This document shows, piece after piece, positions 35,650 through 47,869 of a stretch of DNA of 64,000 nt (position 1 is its first letter; every line of letters starts with the position of its first letter). Source of the DNA: Antedon mediterranea (lineage: Eukaryota; Echinodermata; Crinoidea; Comatulida; Antedonidae); contig NC_092679.1 in NCBI RefSeq assembly GCF_964355755.1, forward strand, positions 15,676,932-15,740,931, given 5' to 3'. A model generated the notes under the pieces. It saw only the letters and a program-made list of their open reading frames with translations. It did no database searches and had not been told where the DNA came from. The position numbers were made by a program, and so were the translations under genes.

Positions 35650-38600
35650 ATGATGCCTACCAGTTGGGAAAGGCAAGAAAACTCGGTAATTAATACAGTA
35701 TCTAAAAAGTACACATGTACGTGTCTATGGAGAAAACATGTAACACACAATATAAATACAATTAAAGTTGCGACAGTTTTCAGGTAGGTTTTTACCAGAC
35801 ATTGATAAACCTAGGCCTATTAAGTCTCACTTTTCACCAAACTTCATAGTTTGTTGGCGGAGATTAGCCGTGGACAAAGCTGACTTCATGGGTGTAGGTG
35901 TGGGGCTAGGCCTAGGTATTTAATAAATGATATAAAATGTTTATTTTATTTTATGCATAACCGTAACCAACATAACCTGAGAATTGATAGACCTACTACT
36001 AGAGAGATGCATGCCCTAGACTTACTTAGGCATCCTTCAGATAGAATGTAACTGTTAATTTATGAAGAAGGTTGTTTCTTCTACTGAACTGAGTGATATT
36101 ATAACTGGTTGAAACTTATATTATAATTATTAATACTAAAAAAATTATCACCTTCAATATAGACAATTTTCTTTCCAGAGACAAACAGGCAAGTTTAATA
36201 ATTGGTTGCGAGGATGGGGTACTACGAATTTACAGCCTTCCATCTGAAACTGACAAATCTCAAGAAACGTTAGAGGTCAGCACTTAATTAAGCCGATTTT
36301 CCACTAATCATTTTTTTAGGGTGAATTGTCAGCTTATATGCATGCATATTCATTTTTCCATCTTCCAAATCCCTCTATAATGCGACGAATTCTAGATCCT
36401 TGAGTTTTTCGCTTCAGCGAAATTGGTAGTTGAAATTGTTTCTACTTTTTGCAAAGCGACAAATTGCGCAACTAATCAGAGCTCATGAAATAGGTTCACG
36501 AACACTCGTGCGAATCGAAAAGCTCGAGCATACAATAAACATGAAAAACACAGCTATTCTCTACTGTTGTGGAAAGGGTAGCGCGATTTTTTAATTTTTT
36601 TTTATAGTATAATGGTATAGTCAAAACACAACTGCACTGATTACTGACTGAAACATTATAGGATTATGTATCCAGATGTGTTTGATCCAAAGGCTTTGTG
36701 CATTAGGAACTATATTATTATAAATAAATACATTTATTATGTCTCTGTTGCTAACAATTTTCTCAATAGATAAAGCTCAGTCTGGAAACTAAAGGCGGCC
36801 CAATCCAGTCACTAATGGCTTTTGATGTCTCAAAACTTGGCTCGACTGATCTAATTTCAGCCGACTCACGAGGGATGGTGACTATATTTTGTAATGGGCA
36901 GATCTCAGCTAGAAAAAGCCTATCAAAAGATTCAGTCAGCTGCCTACAAGTCGACCATGATGCTAGTGAGTATAAAAATTGTATTTAAGCAGCTGTTGAG
37001 TCAAAAAGTACACATATTACCATTAAGTTTGTGTCTCATCTAAGAAGAGCATAACACATTATCAGTGTTAGATGGCCTGTAAGTACTTTCCTTTTTCTCT
37101 TTCCTACAGCTGGGAACTTCACCATAATTGCCAGTGATGGGTCAGGTGTTATACATGGTTTTATGCCCTACAAACACCTGTGGAAAGTTAGACTTGCAGA
37201 TACAGCCATTCAAAAGGTTTTTAATTTTGTTACCATTATTTATATTGTTGCTTTAAATTTAAAAGCACCTCACTATAATAAGAGCTTGATTAAAGCGCTG
37301 CTTTTGAATAACTTCTGCTTTTGAATAAGTGCTGCATATAAGTAAAGCGCTGCATTTAAATAAGCGCTGCTTTTGAATAAGTGCTGCATATGAATAAAGC
37401 GCTGCATTTAAATAAGTGCTGCTTTTGAATAAGTGCTGCATATGAATAAAGCGCTGCATTTGAATAAGCACTGCTTTTGAATAACTTCTGCATTTGAATA
37501 AGTGCTGCATATAAGTAAAGCGCTGCATTTAAATACGCACTGCATTTAAATATGCGCTGCTTTTTGAATAAGTGCTGCATATGAATAAAACGCTGGATTT
37601 AAATAAGCACTGCTTTTAAATAAGCGCTGCATTTCAATAAGCGCTGCTTTTAAATAAGTGCTGCATTTCAATAAGCGCTGCTTCTTTTTTTTTAGCATTG
37701 AAGGGTTCAATGTTACTTTTTCTTAAAACTAAATTTCTTCAACACAATGTACAACCATTGACTTCGCTTTTATAGACTATTCCCCAGTTACCCCGCATAA
37801 AGTGTCTCTTAGCAACGAGTTTGATTGGCGCCTCGGGTCAAGAGTCAACTTACGTAATAGCAGCAGACGATTGTAAGAATCTACACTTCCTGCAGCAAGG
37901 CATTGTGGTTGTGAGCCTTACATGTCAATCTGTCATCACAGCTGTAAGTTTTTTTTATGTATGCAGAATGAAGAAATTCCTATTTAATGACTGTGTACAC
38001 CTAAACCAGGGACAATTCTAGGCAAATAGTAGTACTTTCCATGGATACTTAAAGACGTATTATCCCCTAAAACAAAAAAAGATTAATTAAATTAGACTTT
38101 TAATAGGTTTTTTTTCTAGTTTTAATAAAGTTAATCACTTCCGTAGAAAAAAAGAAAGAAAAAAAATGTTTTCACTTACAAAATTGCAAAATAAATGGTT
38201 AAATTTAACCAAAATCTCTTTGGCTGGCAGTCAAATTGGCTATTGCTTTAAATTACAGTTTTTACCGGGTAAATAAATGTTTTTTTAATCAAATTTTTTC
38301 AAATAATAAAATGGCATATTCAACCAAATGTTTTTAAAGAATTATTTTTCAGGGGTTTCAGTTTTCAAATATGGTGTACATATAAAGGTTATCATCTCTA
38401 GGTAAAACCATACTGTAATACTGTAAAATAAGTATCGTTTAATAAACCAACTATTTTGTTTGTTTATTCAAGATGTGTAAAGGATGTTTTGTTCCTACTG
38501 AAGAATTAGAATTGGCAAATACAGGACCAGATGCGCCCTCACAGGTTGCCCTGGCTGCTGAGGATGGCTCTGTATACATAATGTGTAATTTCCAGGTACG

Positions 38601-39707
38601 TTTATATACTGTATGTATGGCCGATGCATGATGGCAAACATAACATGGCGTTTATAGTTTGGTGATTACCTACAAAATCCCATGCTCCTGGGTTGAATTC
38701 CTGTCTTAAGCTCTGTCTACACTATCAAACTTTGTGTGAAAAAAAAATGTGATGTGCCCATATATGGACATGATGTCATAGCACTACCATATTTAGGTAT
38801 ATCACCACCATATTTGGGCATCACAGTTTGTTGTCAAACAAGTTTGATAGTGTAGACCGAGCTTAAGACCTCTTGTGTGTATGTATGTTCTTTTTAATGA
38901 AAGTATTTTGAAAATGACATTTTCATTTTTTTTTAAATTGGTGTAGATTTATTTTGATGAGTACGTGAATGTAAAGTTACCAATCAGACAGCTGGGTACA
39001 TTACCAGAGAGTAACAGCAGCAACGTTCAAAGTTTACTGTGTACTGGCAATTTCAACCATCTAGTGGTCTATCACGATAAAAAGGTGAGTTAGAGGCCTA
39101 ACAGAAATTGATGTCTTGCGGAAGACCAAGGATTGGTGTCCCTTTTTTCCAAAAAGAGAAAAAGTGAGAGTGGTAGAGTTAAATAGGCACCGACAAATTC
39201 CCCTACCTTTATATAAATTCACAAAATCTATGTTCTAGAGACAACCCACCCATAAAGCAAAGAACACTATGGTTGACCCAAGTGTAGTTATTAGGAGCAT
39301 TTGATTTGTGATGACTGAAAAAAACAAACTATGTCATTTTAGTTCACTTTGCGCATATGGAAATATTTGGATGTGTGTCCTCGCTCCTCACCTCGATACA
39401 GGTTCGATGGTTTGTAGGTCCAGAACAATTCACCTGACCCCCTCCTTAAGAAATCATAGTCATACTGAATCACATTCATACTGAATTTATATATTTAAAA
39501 GAAACGCAAAATCTGTTTAGTTCCTCAGTATCAATTTACAAATGATTTTATATTTCATGTAATATTTGTTTTCAGTTGGTTGCAAAGTACGAGACAACAG
39601 ACTGGGTTAGTTCATTCACAGTTGTTGAAGGAACTCAAGAGGGCAGTCACCAAGTAATCGTGGGATGTTGCAATAACACATTGGAGGCCATCAAAATAGC
39701 TAGATGA
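35650..39707 (+). CDS. Unidentified beta-propeller-like protein, 364 aa
   Basis: I cannot name this gene. Eight exons: 35650-35783, 36179-36275, 36770-36965, 37110-37216, 37776-37943, 38473-38595, 38947-39084, 39576-39707. All junctions have GT..AG (the donor at 37217 is weak) and phases close. Translation starts MMPTSWERQ. Repeated blade-like strands are visible: SLIIGCEDGVLRIYSLP near 49-65, DLISADSRGMVTIF near 110, TIIASDGSGVIHGF near 147, VIAADDCKNLHFL near 206, VALAAEDGSVYIMC near 260, NHLVVYHDKKLVAKY near 315, and VIVGCCNNTLEAIKIAR at the end. The '(I/A).DG.(I/V).(I/V)(F/Y)' pattern fits WD40 or PQQ/FG-GAP-like propellers, about seven blades. No signal peptide or membrane segment. That it is a real gene rests on eight exons with intact phase. 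Confidence 0.85.
37291..37685. repeat. 17-18-bp minisatellite
   Basis: About 22 units of GCTGC(A/T)TTTGAATAAG(C/T)-type sequence in an intron of the propeller gene. It opens spurious minus-strand frames. Confidence 0.9.
38051..38360. mobile_element. MITE family 2 copy
   Basis: TTAAAGACGTATTATCCCC left end, CAAAATAAATGGTTAAATTT, GGCTGGCAGTCAA and AATGGCATATTCAA blocks; the right end has lost the GACAATACATC motif. Propeller gene intron. Confidence 0.75.
38655..38705 (+). repeat. tRNA-like SINE fragment cut by a MITE
   Basis: GTTTGGTGATTACC and CTCCTGGGTTGAATTCCTGTC have box A and B character; a family 1 MITE begins directly after. Confidence 0.4.
38706..38867. mobile_element. MITE family 1, full length, inverse interior
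   Basis: TTAAGCTCTGTCTACACTAT start and GATAGTGTAGACCGAGCTTAA end; contains CACTACCATATTTAGGTATA and CACCACCATATTTGGGCA, the reverse of the 34504 copy. Propeller gene intron. Confidence 0.9.
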
Positions 39708-41086
39708 GGACCGGTCAAGTCTTGTGTTGTTAATTTATTCAGTGATGTGAAGCTATCCAACTCTTGTTGACTTAGCTAATAGCAGCCAGCCTCCATGAAA
39801 ACGTAGCGTAAAAGGGAATTTACACAGCGTTAACTCTAAACGAACAATATAATCATGTCTTTTCTTTCATTTGAGTGGAAACCCACTCAGGATAAAGATT
39901 CTACGTGGGACAAGCTAAGCTGTTTCTTAACGCTCGTCTGTGTATAAGGCTTACAGTAGCTTGCTATACCTAAATGGAGCACCATAATCCTATACAGTAT
40001 ATATGCATATGTACTAAGGAAAATATACTAAAAATATTTTTCATATTGTACATAGCGTATTGATTGCATATGTTATTTTTTCTAAAACAAACAGCAGAGG
40101 TCGATGAAACCTTATGAAATTTTTAGTTATAAATATGTTACTAGCAGGCCTGAACTTGATGTACAAAGTTTAAAAAATAGATTGAAAACAATTATGGTTT
40201 TTCTAATTGTATACAATATAAAATACTTACTTTCACAACAAGCCCCATTGTTTTATCATGCTTTTGAACAAAGTCATATTAGACTATGTCTGTTGATTTA
40301 CCATGATCAAAATTGGAAGCCAACAAAGTAAAAATCAGTATGTTGAGATATTGATAAGGAATATATATACCCATTGGTACTAATACCTAAGCACGTACAA
40401 ATATCTAAGCACGTACAAATATCTTACTAAATCGTAACAAATTTACCTCCATATGAAATTTTAAACATCTCCCAGTGCTAACCTATGTTCTGATCTGGTG
40501 TCCAGACAGTAACCTGTATTCAACTGTGTTGGTGTTAGTATCAATGACTAAAGAGTCTAACATCTTGGGTGCATATTCTATTCACTGGTGAGAAAGTTGC
40601 AGGCACAAAACACAAAGTTTATTTGTTTATACTGGGTGACCTCTTCAGTCAAAGAATGGTCTCCCAGAGGGCCCAGTTATGTTTGGTGGCTGTGCGTGAC
40701 AGTGTTACCAGGGTAACTCCTACTTGTCTCAAAAGATCTACTAAGTGCACATGAGCTAGATGTGTACACTGGACCTACAGTTTAGAGTCCTTATGCACCA
40801 GAACCATGGAACAAGTGAGCCTTGAACCCTTGCCAATGTTATGGCTATGTAATTACGGTCTTTATTGTTTGGCCACTCACTCACTACCAAGTCTGTATCC
40901 AGAACTCGATCTTATACACTCAAGGGTTCTTTTTTCCATAAAGTGGACAAAAATGAAATATGATACTCACCATGCTCTTGGTCTCTAGTTTGAAAAGGGC
41001 ATGAACCCCACTAGATACAGGCTTGAACATTTACATCATATGCTGCTCCAATTGATCCATATTTGTAGTACCAACGCACTGTGCCG

Positions 41087-41545
41087 ATCTGCAACTTCTT
41101 GATCCATTCATCCTCTAGTGTTAATCCATTCTCTGTCATGTCTTGCAGTCTTACAGCCACTTTATAACTGCATATTGTTAACGGTTAACGTCAATCTGCA
41201 ACTTCTTGTTTCATGCATCCTCTGATGTAAATCCTTTATCTGTCGTGTCTTGCAGTCACTTAATAACTGCATACTGTTAACGGTTAACGTCAATCTGCAA
41301 ATTCTTGTTCCATGCATCCTCTGATGTAAATCCATTCTCTGTTGTGTCTTGCAGTCTTATGGCCACTTAATACTGCATACTGTTAACGTCAATCTGCAAC
41401 TTCTTGTTCCATGCATCCTCTGATGTAAATACATTCTCTGTTGTGTCTTGCAGTCTTATGGGTACTTAATACTGCATACTGTTTACATCAATCTGCAACT
41501 TTTTGTTCAATTCATCCTCTGGTGTAACTGCATACTGTTAACTGT
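41087..41545. repeat. Five tandem copies of a ~99-107-bp unit
   Basis: ATCTGCAACTT recurs at 41087, 41194, 41293, 41392 and 41490, each followed by CATCCTCTG, CTCTGT(T/C), TCTTGCAGTC and a GTTAACGGTTAACGTCA-type block. It forms a small satellite cluster. Confidence 0.9.
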
Positions 41546-42578
41546 GTTACTGATTTGACAACTTAATACCAATATAAAATATTCTCTGATTAAATAGAGA
41601 CGAGTAACAGAAAAAAATAACTCAAATTTAAACAGATTGTACTACTGCTTTTAATATTCGTATTTACGTTTTGTGAAACATTGCTAATGATAAACATGCG
41701 CCAACTCAGCCGTGGAAGCACATACGATTTTACGATTTATATCGATACGGGTTGTAAAATATCCATGACTTATACGACATTCTTCACTATAGGTAAGAAA
41801 TAGCAAACTATACAACCCTACAACGGCCTATTACAAGCAACCATATTTGTGGCTTATTATATACAAATGTATTAGTAATACTATATAACACAAAGCACTG
41901 TAACTTAACATCTTTAAGTACAAAAATATGAAAACATATGCACTTCCTTACTGCATAGTTCTGGGTTTTTCCACAGTTTTTTTACATGCAATACGGGAAA
42001 AAATGTCACAAATTTGTAGATGATCTGATATAGGAACTATATCTATATCAGACGATTTAAGGATAATATATATGATATACTGTACGAGATAAATACATAT
42101 TTTCAGGAAATGAAATATATACAAAATTTAATCTCACAAAAAGCAAATGAATTTTTTTGTAATATCTTGTGATTTACTGTACCTAATACAGTTCTCACAA
42201 CACTGAGCTTTCGCTGGGGGACAATAGACAAAGGGAGAGCGTTTAATTAACGGAATGGCGTATACTAGCCCCTTCGTCTACTGTCCAGACACAAAAGCCT
42301 TCTAACAATTAAAACATAAGGAACGAAACAAAATCTTGCAGACAAGCCTCTAATCAAACTAGAGGAAAATACAAAAATAATTAATTAAACTAACCAACAT
42401 TTTATATAATTTGAAAATATATACAGACAAGTCGCTAAATTAATCCAAAAAAACTATTTGGTATAAAATGGTGAAAATTAACTGAACAAACTTAATACAT
42501 AATTAATGAGATGCACAAAAATAAAATTTAATTTTTTACAATTTGATACCAAGTACCAATGTATTTACGTTGCTTACA

Positions 42579-42702
42579 CCCCATTCAGATTATCATCATA
42601 TTGCGTTAATTCCATTAATTTTGCAACCAGGTGTAAAGGTCCCCATTCAGATCATCATCATATTGCGTTAATTCCATTAATTTTGCAACCAGGTGTAAAG
42701 GT
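42579..42702. repeat. 62-bp tandem duplication
   Basis: Two near-identical units beginning CCCCATTCAGAT and ending CAACCAGGTGTAAAGGT. Confidence 0.9.
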
Positions 42703-43280
42703 CACCAATAATATCGCAAAAATTTACATGCTACAAATATTCATTTCACCGATCACCACGTAATTATATCATAATGTATTTCACAAGCACAGATTGGCTG
42801 AAATTCTGTGACCTACTATACACTATGAATGTGTCCGAGGGTAGAGTAGATATGTCCGAAAGTTTGCGTAATTAAATCAATATGCGACCGAGCACAATAT
42901 GATGGTCATCTGAATAGGGAAAGAGCAACAGACTAAACACAAAGCAATCAGCAGTTTCAACACACACAAAAAACAACACAAACCTATATGTTTCAGATTA
43001 TATATACAGTATATAACAATCCTCATAGGAAAATATTTCAATTAAAATAAAATTAATGGTTTCTTTGATTTTATCTTTAAAACCTTCACCAGTCCAGCTG
43101 GCTCCTTACTGTAGCAAAATAAATACACTTTGATTGAGTAACAAAATCTTACTTGTAACCAAAATGAACTGTAATGTGACATCATAAATTCAGAACTTAA
43201 TATTAATAATTTGTGTAATTCATGTTCCCTTAAGATATCTTTACATATTTATCTGCCAGATTGATTTATTCTTGAACCAA

Positions 43281-43410
43281 ATACAGTTTAAACCCTATTA
43301 GAGGGACACCAATGGGACAATGTATCCCCGGAACGGGGTTGGCCATGTTTTACATATATTTACTATGAAAGTGTCCCCTTAATAGAGGTATCCCCTAAAT
43401 GTTTGGTATA
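43281..43410. mobile_element. MITE family 3 copy
   Basis: ACAGTTTAAACCCTATTAGAG left and GTGTCCCCTTAATAGAGGTA right, as at 8405-8592. Confidence 0.6.
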
Positions 43411-43720
43411 ATATTGTATAAAATGGCAGACTGCCGTAGCTATCAGTTTGAAACTGCTTGAAAATTGATTACTCTGGCAAACTCAAACAAATGTGTAAAG
43501 ATAAACCAAGTAAATATGAAAAACAAAATAAATATTCAAATGACAAATATATTTCACAAACCTAACATTAAAAAATAATTGCCCTTATTATTTGAACAGA
43601 TTTTGTTACAATTTTCGTCAACCACTAAATGTATATTTTGTAAATTCTATAGAAACATGTTAAAAACAACAATACAAAAAGTGTTAATATTACACAGAAA
43701 AATATTTCCCCAAATTCTTC

Positions 43721-43822
43721 TTAAAGCTTTGTCTACACTATCAAACTAGTTTGAGCAAAAATGATGTGATGGTAGTGATATGACATTGTCCATCAATAAA
43801 GTTTGATAGTGTAGACAAAGCT
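43721..43822. mobile_element. MITE family 1, internally deleted
   Basis: TTAAAGCTTTGTCTACACTA start and GATAGTGTAGACAAAGCT end; the core shows AGTGATATGACATTGTCCAT. Confidence 0.85.
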
Positions 43823-44239
43823 CCAGAAACAACTTTTTAATTTAATATATTTTAGTTTTAGTTTATATATATTATTTAGTTACCAAATAGTTTATTTATT
43901 CTTTGATATTCCAAATTTTAAGTTTAATTTCATCTTCAGAATTTGACAAGAATAGAAAGAAATCCACCTTTTATTTAATTATTGCGGCAACATTTTGTTA
44001 GTTTAACGAAGGACTTCTTATCCGTTGTGCACAAGATTGTGGTAGTTATTTAAATGGAGCGGTTAGTCAAATGTGCATGGTATTTTGATATTAGTAATTA
44101 TTAGTGTTTTAAACATAAAAACAACAAAATAATAAATTCTTGAATATTAAACAAGAAGAATTCTTATAAAAACATTGTGGTGCTCTGTTTACAGAAATTC
44201 TACAACAAAATAAACATTTCAAAAAACTAAAAAATAAAT

Positions 44240-44551
44240 TTTAAAAGTATTTCAACGGTTAATAATTGATCTATCAATCAATCAACCAGTTAATCAATTA
44301 TTTAATTGATCTATTAACTGATACCAATTCATCTATTAATCAATCAATCTATGATTAATTGATCTATTCATTAAATAACTGATCTATCTATAATCAATCA
44401 ATAAACTATTCCATCAATAAATCAACTAATCAATAAGTTATTTCATCGATAAATCAACCAATCAGAATCAATTCATTTCATCCCTTTTGAATCATCTCCG
44501 ATAAATCAACCAATCAGATTCAATTCATTTCATCCCTTTGAATCATCTCCT
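44240..44551. repeat. ATCAAT-rich tract with a ~51-bp duplication
   Basis: Degenerate (ATCA/ATTGATCTA)n sequence, then two copies (44448-44499, 44500-44551) of a unit with ATAAATCAACCAATCAGA and TTTCATCCCTTT. Confidence 0.75.
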
Positions 44552-44998
44552 ATAACATATAATTTGTCCCTAAACAAATTAAAAATTTGGAGCATTTATA
44601 ATTCAGAGAGTTTAAGCCCCAAAACTACCACATATTGAATAATACAAACGTACACTTGAGAATGTATTTTGATTATGTGCAGAGTGATAATAATAAAAAC
44701 ATTGGTATTTGTAAAACAAAACTATCAGAATTGGTTTAAGTCAATTAAAATTTAAAATAGTTGTTGGACTTACTTTTGCAAATTACTCTTCATTATGATT
44801 TTATAGTTGATATTATCCTGAAAATAATTAATGAATTCAAATAATCATTTATTGCCAATGTGTGCAAAACTAAATACTTCACATACAAATAATTCCATTA
44901 CTTTTTTTTTTTTTGAATTGCAAGAAAATTTTAAGATAATGATAAACAAAATGTATATATTTAATCATTGTATGTATTTATGATATAACAAATGGGTC

Positions 44999-45157
44999 TT
45001 AAGCTCTGTCTACACTATCAATTTATGTGACAAAAAATGTGATGTAGCCATATATGGACATGGTGATGTCATATCACTACTTTATTTAAGCATATCACTA
45101 CCATATTTGGGCACATCTTTTGTCAGATAAAGTTTGATAGTGTAGACAGAGCTTTAC
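44999..45157. mobile_element. MITE family 1, full length, inverse interior
   Basis: TTAAGCTCTGTCTACACTAT start and GATAGTGTAGACAGAGCTTTA end; contains CACTACTTTATTTAAGCATA and CACTACCATATTTGGGCACA. Confidence 0.9.
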
Positions 45158-46046
45158 TCGACGCAGCTTTCAGGAGGGAAAGTGTGCATTAGAAGACATA
45201 CTGTACCCAATTGGACCAAGTGACCCAGTTTAATGTATAATGATTATATATTACTTGGTTTGGAAGATCAGCATGACCTGAATAATGGAACAAAGCACCC
45301 TAAACAATTACAAATAAATACTTTTCTCCATCTTTAAAAAATGTATATGTATTGTATTTACAGTACAGAATCAGTTATAACCCACATTGGGGATACACTA
45401 GTTCATACATTTAAGCCCACACAGTACAGATATATAAGCCTAACTTGGGATAACCCCCACACTGCTAACATAGGCTAACACACTTTGGTGTATAAAAGCC
45501 CTAGATCCTGCTCGTGTTATACAAGATGGTATTTAAATTGAACTTTTAATCTATATTGTATTAATATTTTTACAATTTGATTCCCTTTGAATAGTACTAT
45601 ACATTATAAAATCACAGTATCATACTGAGCTATATTAGTATCATATATTATTATATTATTGTGCTATTATTTTCATTGTCCTAAAATTCTGAAAATTTAG
45701 CAAATTCGCTGAATTTAATTTTCGCAGTATAACTATATTATACTATAAAGCTCTGTATTTTTGCAATTGCTTTAACTTGAAATTGTCTATTTTTATTTGC
45801 AGGAATAAATAATTTAGGGTTTATGAATAACGGTGATTTTCAGCTTTTATATCCTATAAAATCATTCAGATATTCATTTATTGTTATCAGTAACATCATA
45901 TATGACAGAGTATAATCCCATGCTTCAGTATAACCCCACCTTCTAATTCATACTTTGGTAATTCCATTGATAATGCAATCACTAATTTACACCAATTTTA
46001 TACCCAAGCCTCCCAGGACTATACACTTGGTCATCTACAGTAATTG

Positions 46047-46177
46047 TTAAGCTCTGTCCACACTATCAAATTCGTTTGACAAAAAAATAAAGTGGTAGTG
46101 ATAATGACATCATCGGGTCCATATATGGGCACATTATTGTTGTCACAAAAAGTTTGATAGTGTAGACAGATTTTTAT
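46047..46177. mobile_element. MITE family 1 copy
   Basis: TTAAGCTCTGTCCACACTAT start and GATAGTGTAGACAGATTTTTA end; short form. Confidence 0.85.
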
Positions 46178-46933
46178 ACCCTGTAAGTGTAATGTCATTG
46201 TTCACCCACTAAGTTTAGAAAATGTATAAAATACCTACAAAATACGGAGTATTAAGTCCTACTTAAATTGGCCCACTCGACACAAATTTTCTTTACAAGA
46301 CATTGTACGGAATCTATACCACTTGGTGTTGACCCAAAAAGTCAAAGATTTTGAATCATTTATTTCAGTGACATTCAGAATCGAAAGTGATTTGATTTAT
46401 AAACGTCCAAGAAATAAAACAAATCACCAGTGTTTCATGAATGAATGAGTGAGTGTCAATTTTACCTTAAATATAACTTTTTGCCACAGGATAAAAGTTG
46501 TTCTTGTTCTAAAACACACACCTCACAGGGGCATACTCAGGAGAGGGTATCGCTAAATGGGTGTGCGCTCCTGCCTTGCGACAGGTTACATTTTTCTATC
46601 TAATTTGGACAAGAATATTAATATTATATGTTATCGCGTCCTCTGTTTGAAAAATCCTGGATCCGCTCCAATCTCCGTATACTATCAGTTGTATTATACA
46701 CACCTAGAAGTTGTACTATTACATAGCGCCCTTCTATCCATCATATAAATATCTTAAATAACATATATAATATATACTGTACATGGAGTGGATTGTCTAC
46801 AATTCCTAATAACATCCACAATACGGTATTTGGCATTTGCTATTGAAGGATAAAAATATATAGTAATTACACCTAGTTACCCCTAAGAATACCTAACAAC
46901 CCCAAGCATGCAGAAACATGACTACTATTCTCA

Positions 46934-47117
46934 CTTGAGTGCACTTGACAGAAGAGTGTCTTGAGTGCACTTGACAGAAGAGTGTCTTGAGTGCACTTGA
47001 CAGAAGAGTGTCTTGAGTGCACTTGACAGAAGAGTGTCTTGAGTGCACTTGACAGAAGAGTGTCTTGAGTGCACTTGACAGAAGAGTGTCTTGAGTGTAC
47101 TTGACTGAAGAGTGCTT
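46934..47117. repeat. 26-bp minisatellite, 7 copies
   Basis: Units of CTTGAGTGCACTTGACAG plus AAGAGTGT, nearly identical; the last is diverged. Confidence 0.95.
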
Positions 47118-47164
47118 CTAGTACCCGTACTCAAATGTAAACAAGATTCTCAATTGCCATATGA

Positions 47165-47345
47165 GTATCTTTCTCAAGTGTATACTCAAATCTAAAACTC
47201 ATCTGTCTGTTCTCACTTGTCAGATGATTATCTTAAGTGCATACTCAAATCTAAAACTCATCTGTCTGTTCTCACTTGTCAGATGATTATCTTAAGTGCA
47301 TACTCAAATCTAAAACTCATCTGTCTGTTCTCACTTGTCAGATGA
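47165..47345. repeat. 59-bp tandem repeat, 3 copies
   Basis: Units contain CAAATCTAAAACTCATCTG and TTCTCACTTGTCAGATGA; directly follows the 26-bp minisatellite and shares the CTTGA/TCAAG character. Confidence 0.9.
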
Positions 47346-47869
47346 CAGGAGTTTAACTCTCTTACAAGGTGAGTATTAGGTTATTAATATCATATACGTT
47401 ATTTACATGACGGCTGAGAATACAAACTGATTCCTAAGGACATATACAATGGTGTTGGCCATTTAGTTTAGAGTAAAAAATCTCTACACACAAGTGATAA
47501 ACACAGAACTTATCAATATTAAGATACAGTTGAGGAGTAGAGCACTCTACACTCTAGGATAGGATGTCAGACGGTTTTAACACACTTTACAATATAAACA
47601 CAACATTCTTCTCCACAAATGTGGTCAGGGCCGGCCTTGCTCTAACAGAATACTTGCACTGTCTTTTCCAATCTTGCAGTTTTGTATAAAAAAGCATAGC
47701 ACCACGTTGAAGATTACAATTGATCACATAACATTTAAATTGCTTTTGAATGACCTCTTGATCTTTGACCTATGACATATTTCATCCATATAATACATTC
47801 ATAAATAGCTGCTGGCTTTTGAATATAATTTGGTCACTATTGTACAATTAAAAGACCAAATGTCATAGG

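Larger units (their letters stand above)
39708..47869. other. 8-kb region without recognisable genes
   Basis: No exon supported on either strand. It contains several tandem duplications, family 1 and 3 MITEs and an ATCAAT-rich tract. It must hold the 3' UTRs of both converging genes (propeller gene and PACS). Frames such as 40104-40331 and 40569-40754 match nothing I know. Confidence 0.55.

Noticed and set aside
37259-37580. Two minus-strand frames of 74-89 codons
   Set aside because: Produced by the 17-18-bp minisatellite in an intron of the propeller gene.
40569-40988. Possible genes in 40.5-41 kb
   Set aside because: Short frames without domains, splice signals or family similarity; no support beyond chance openness.
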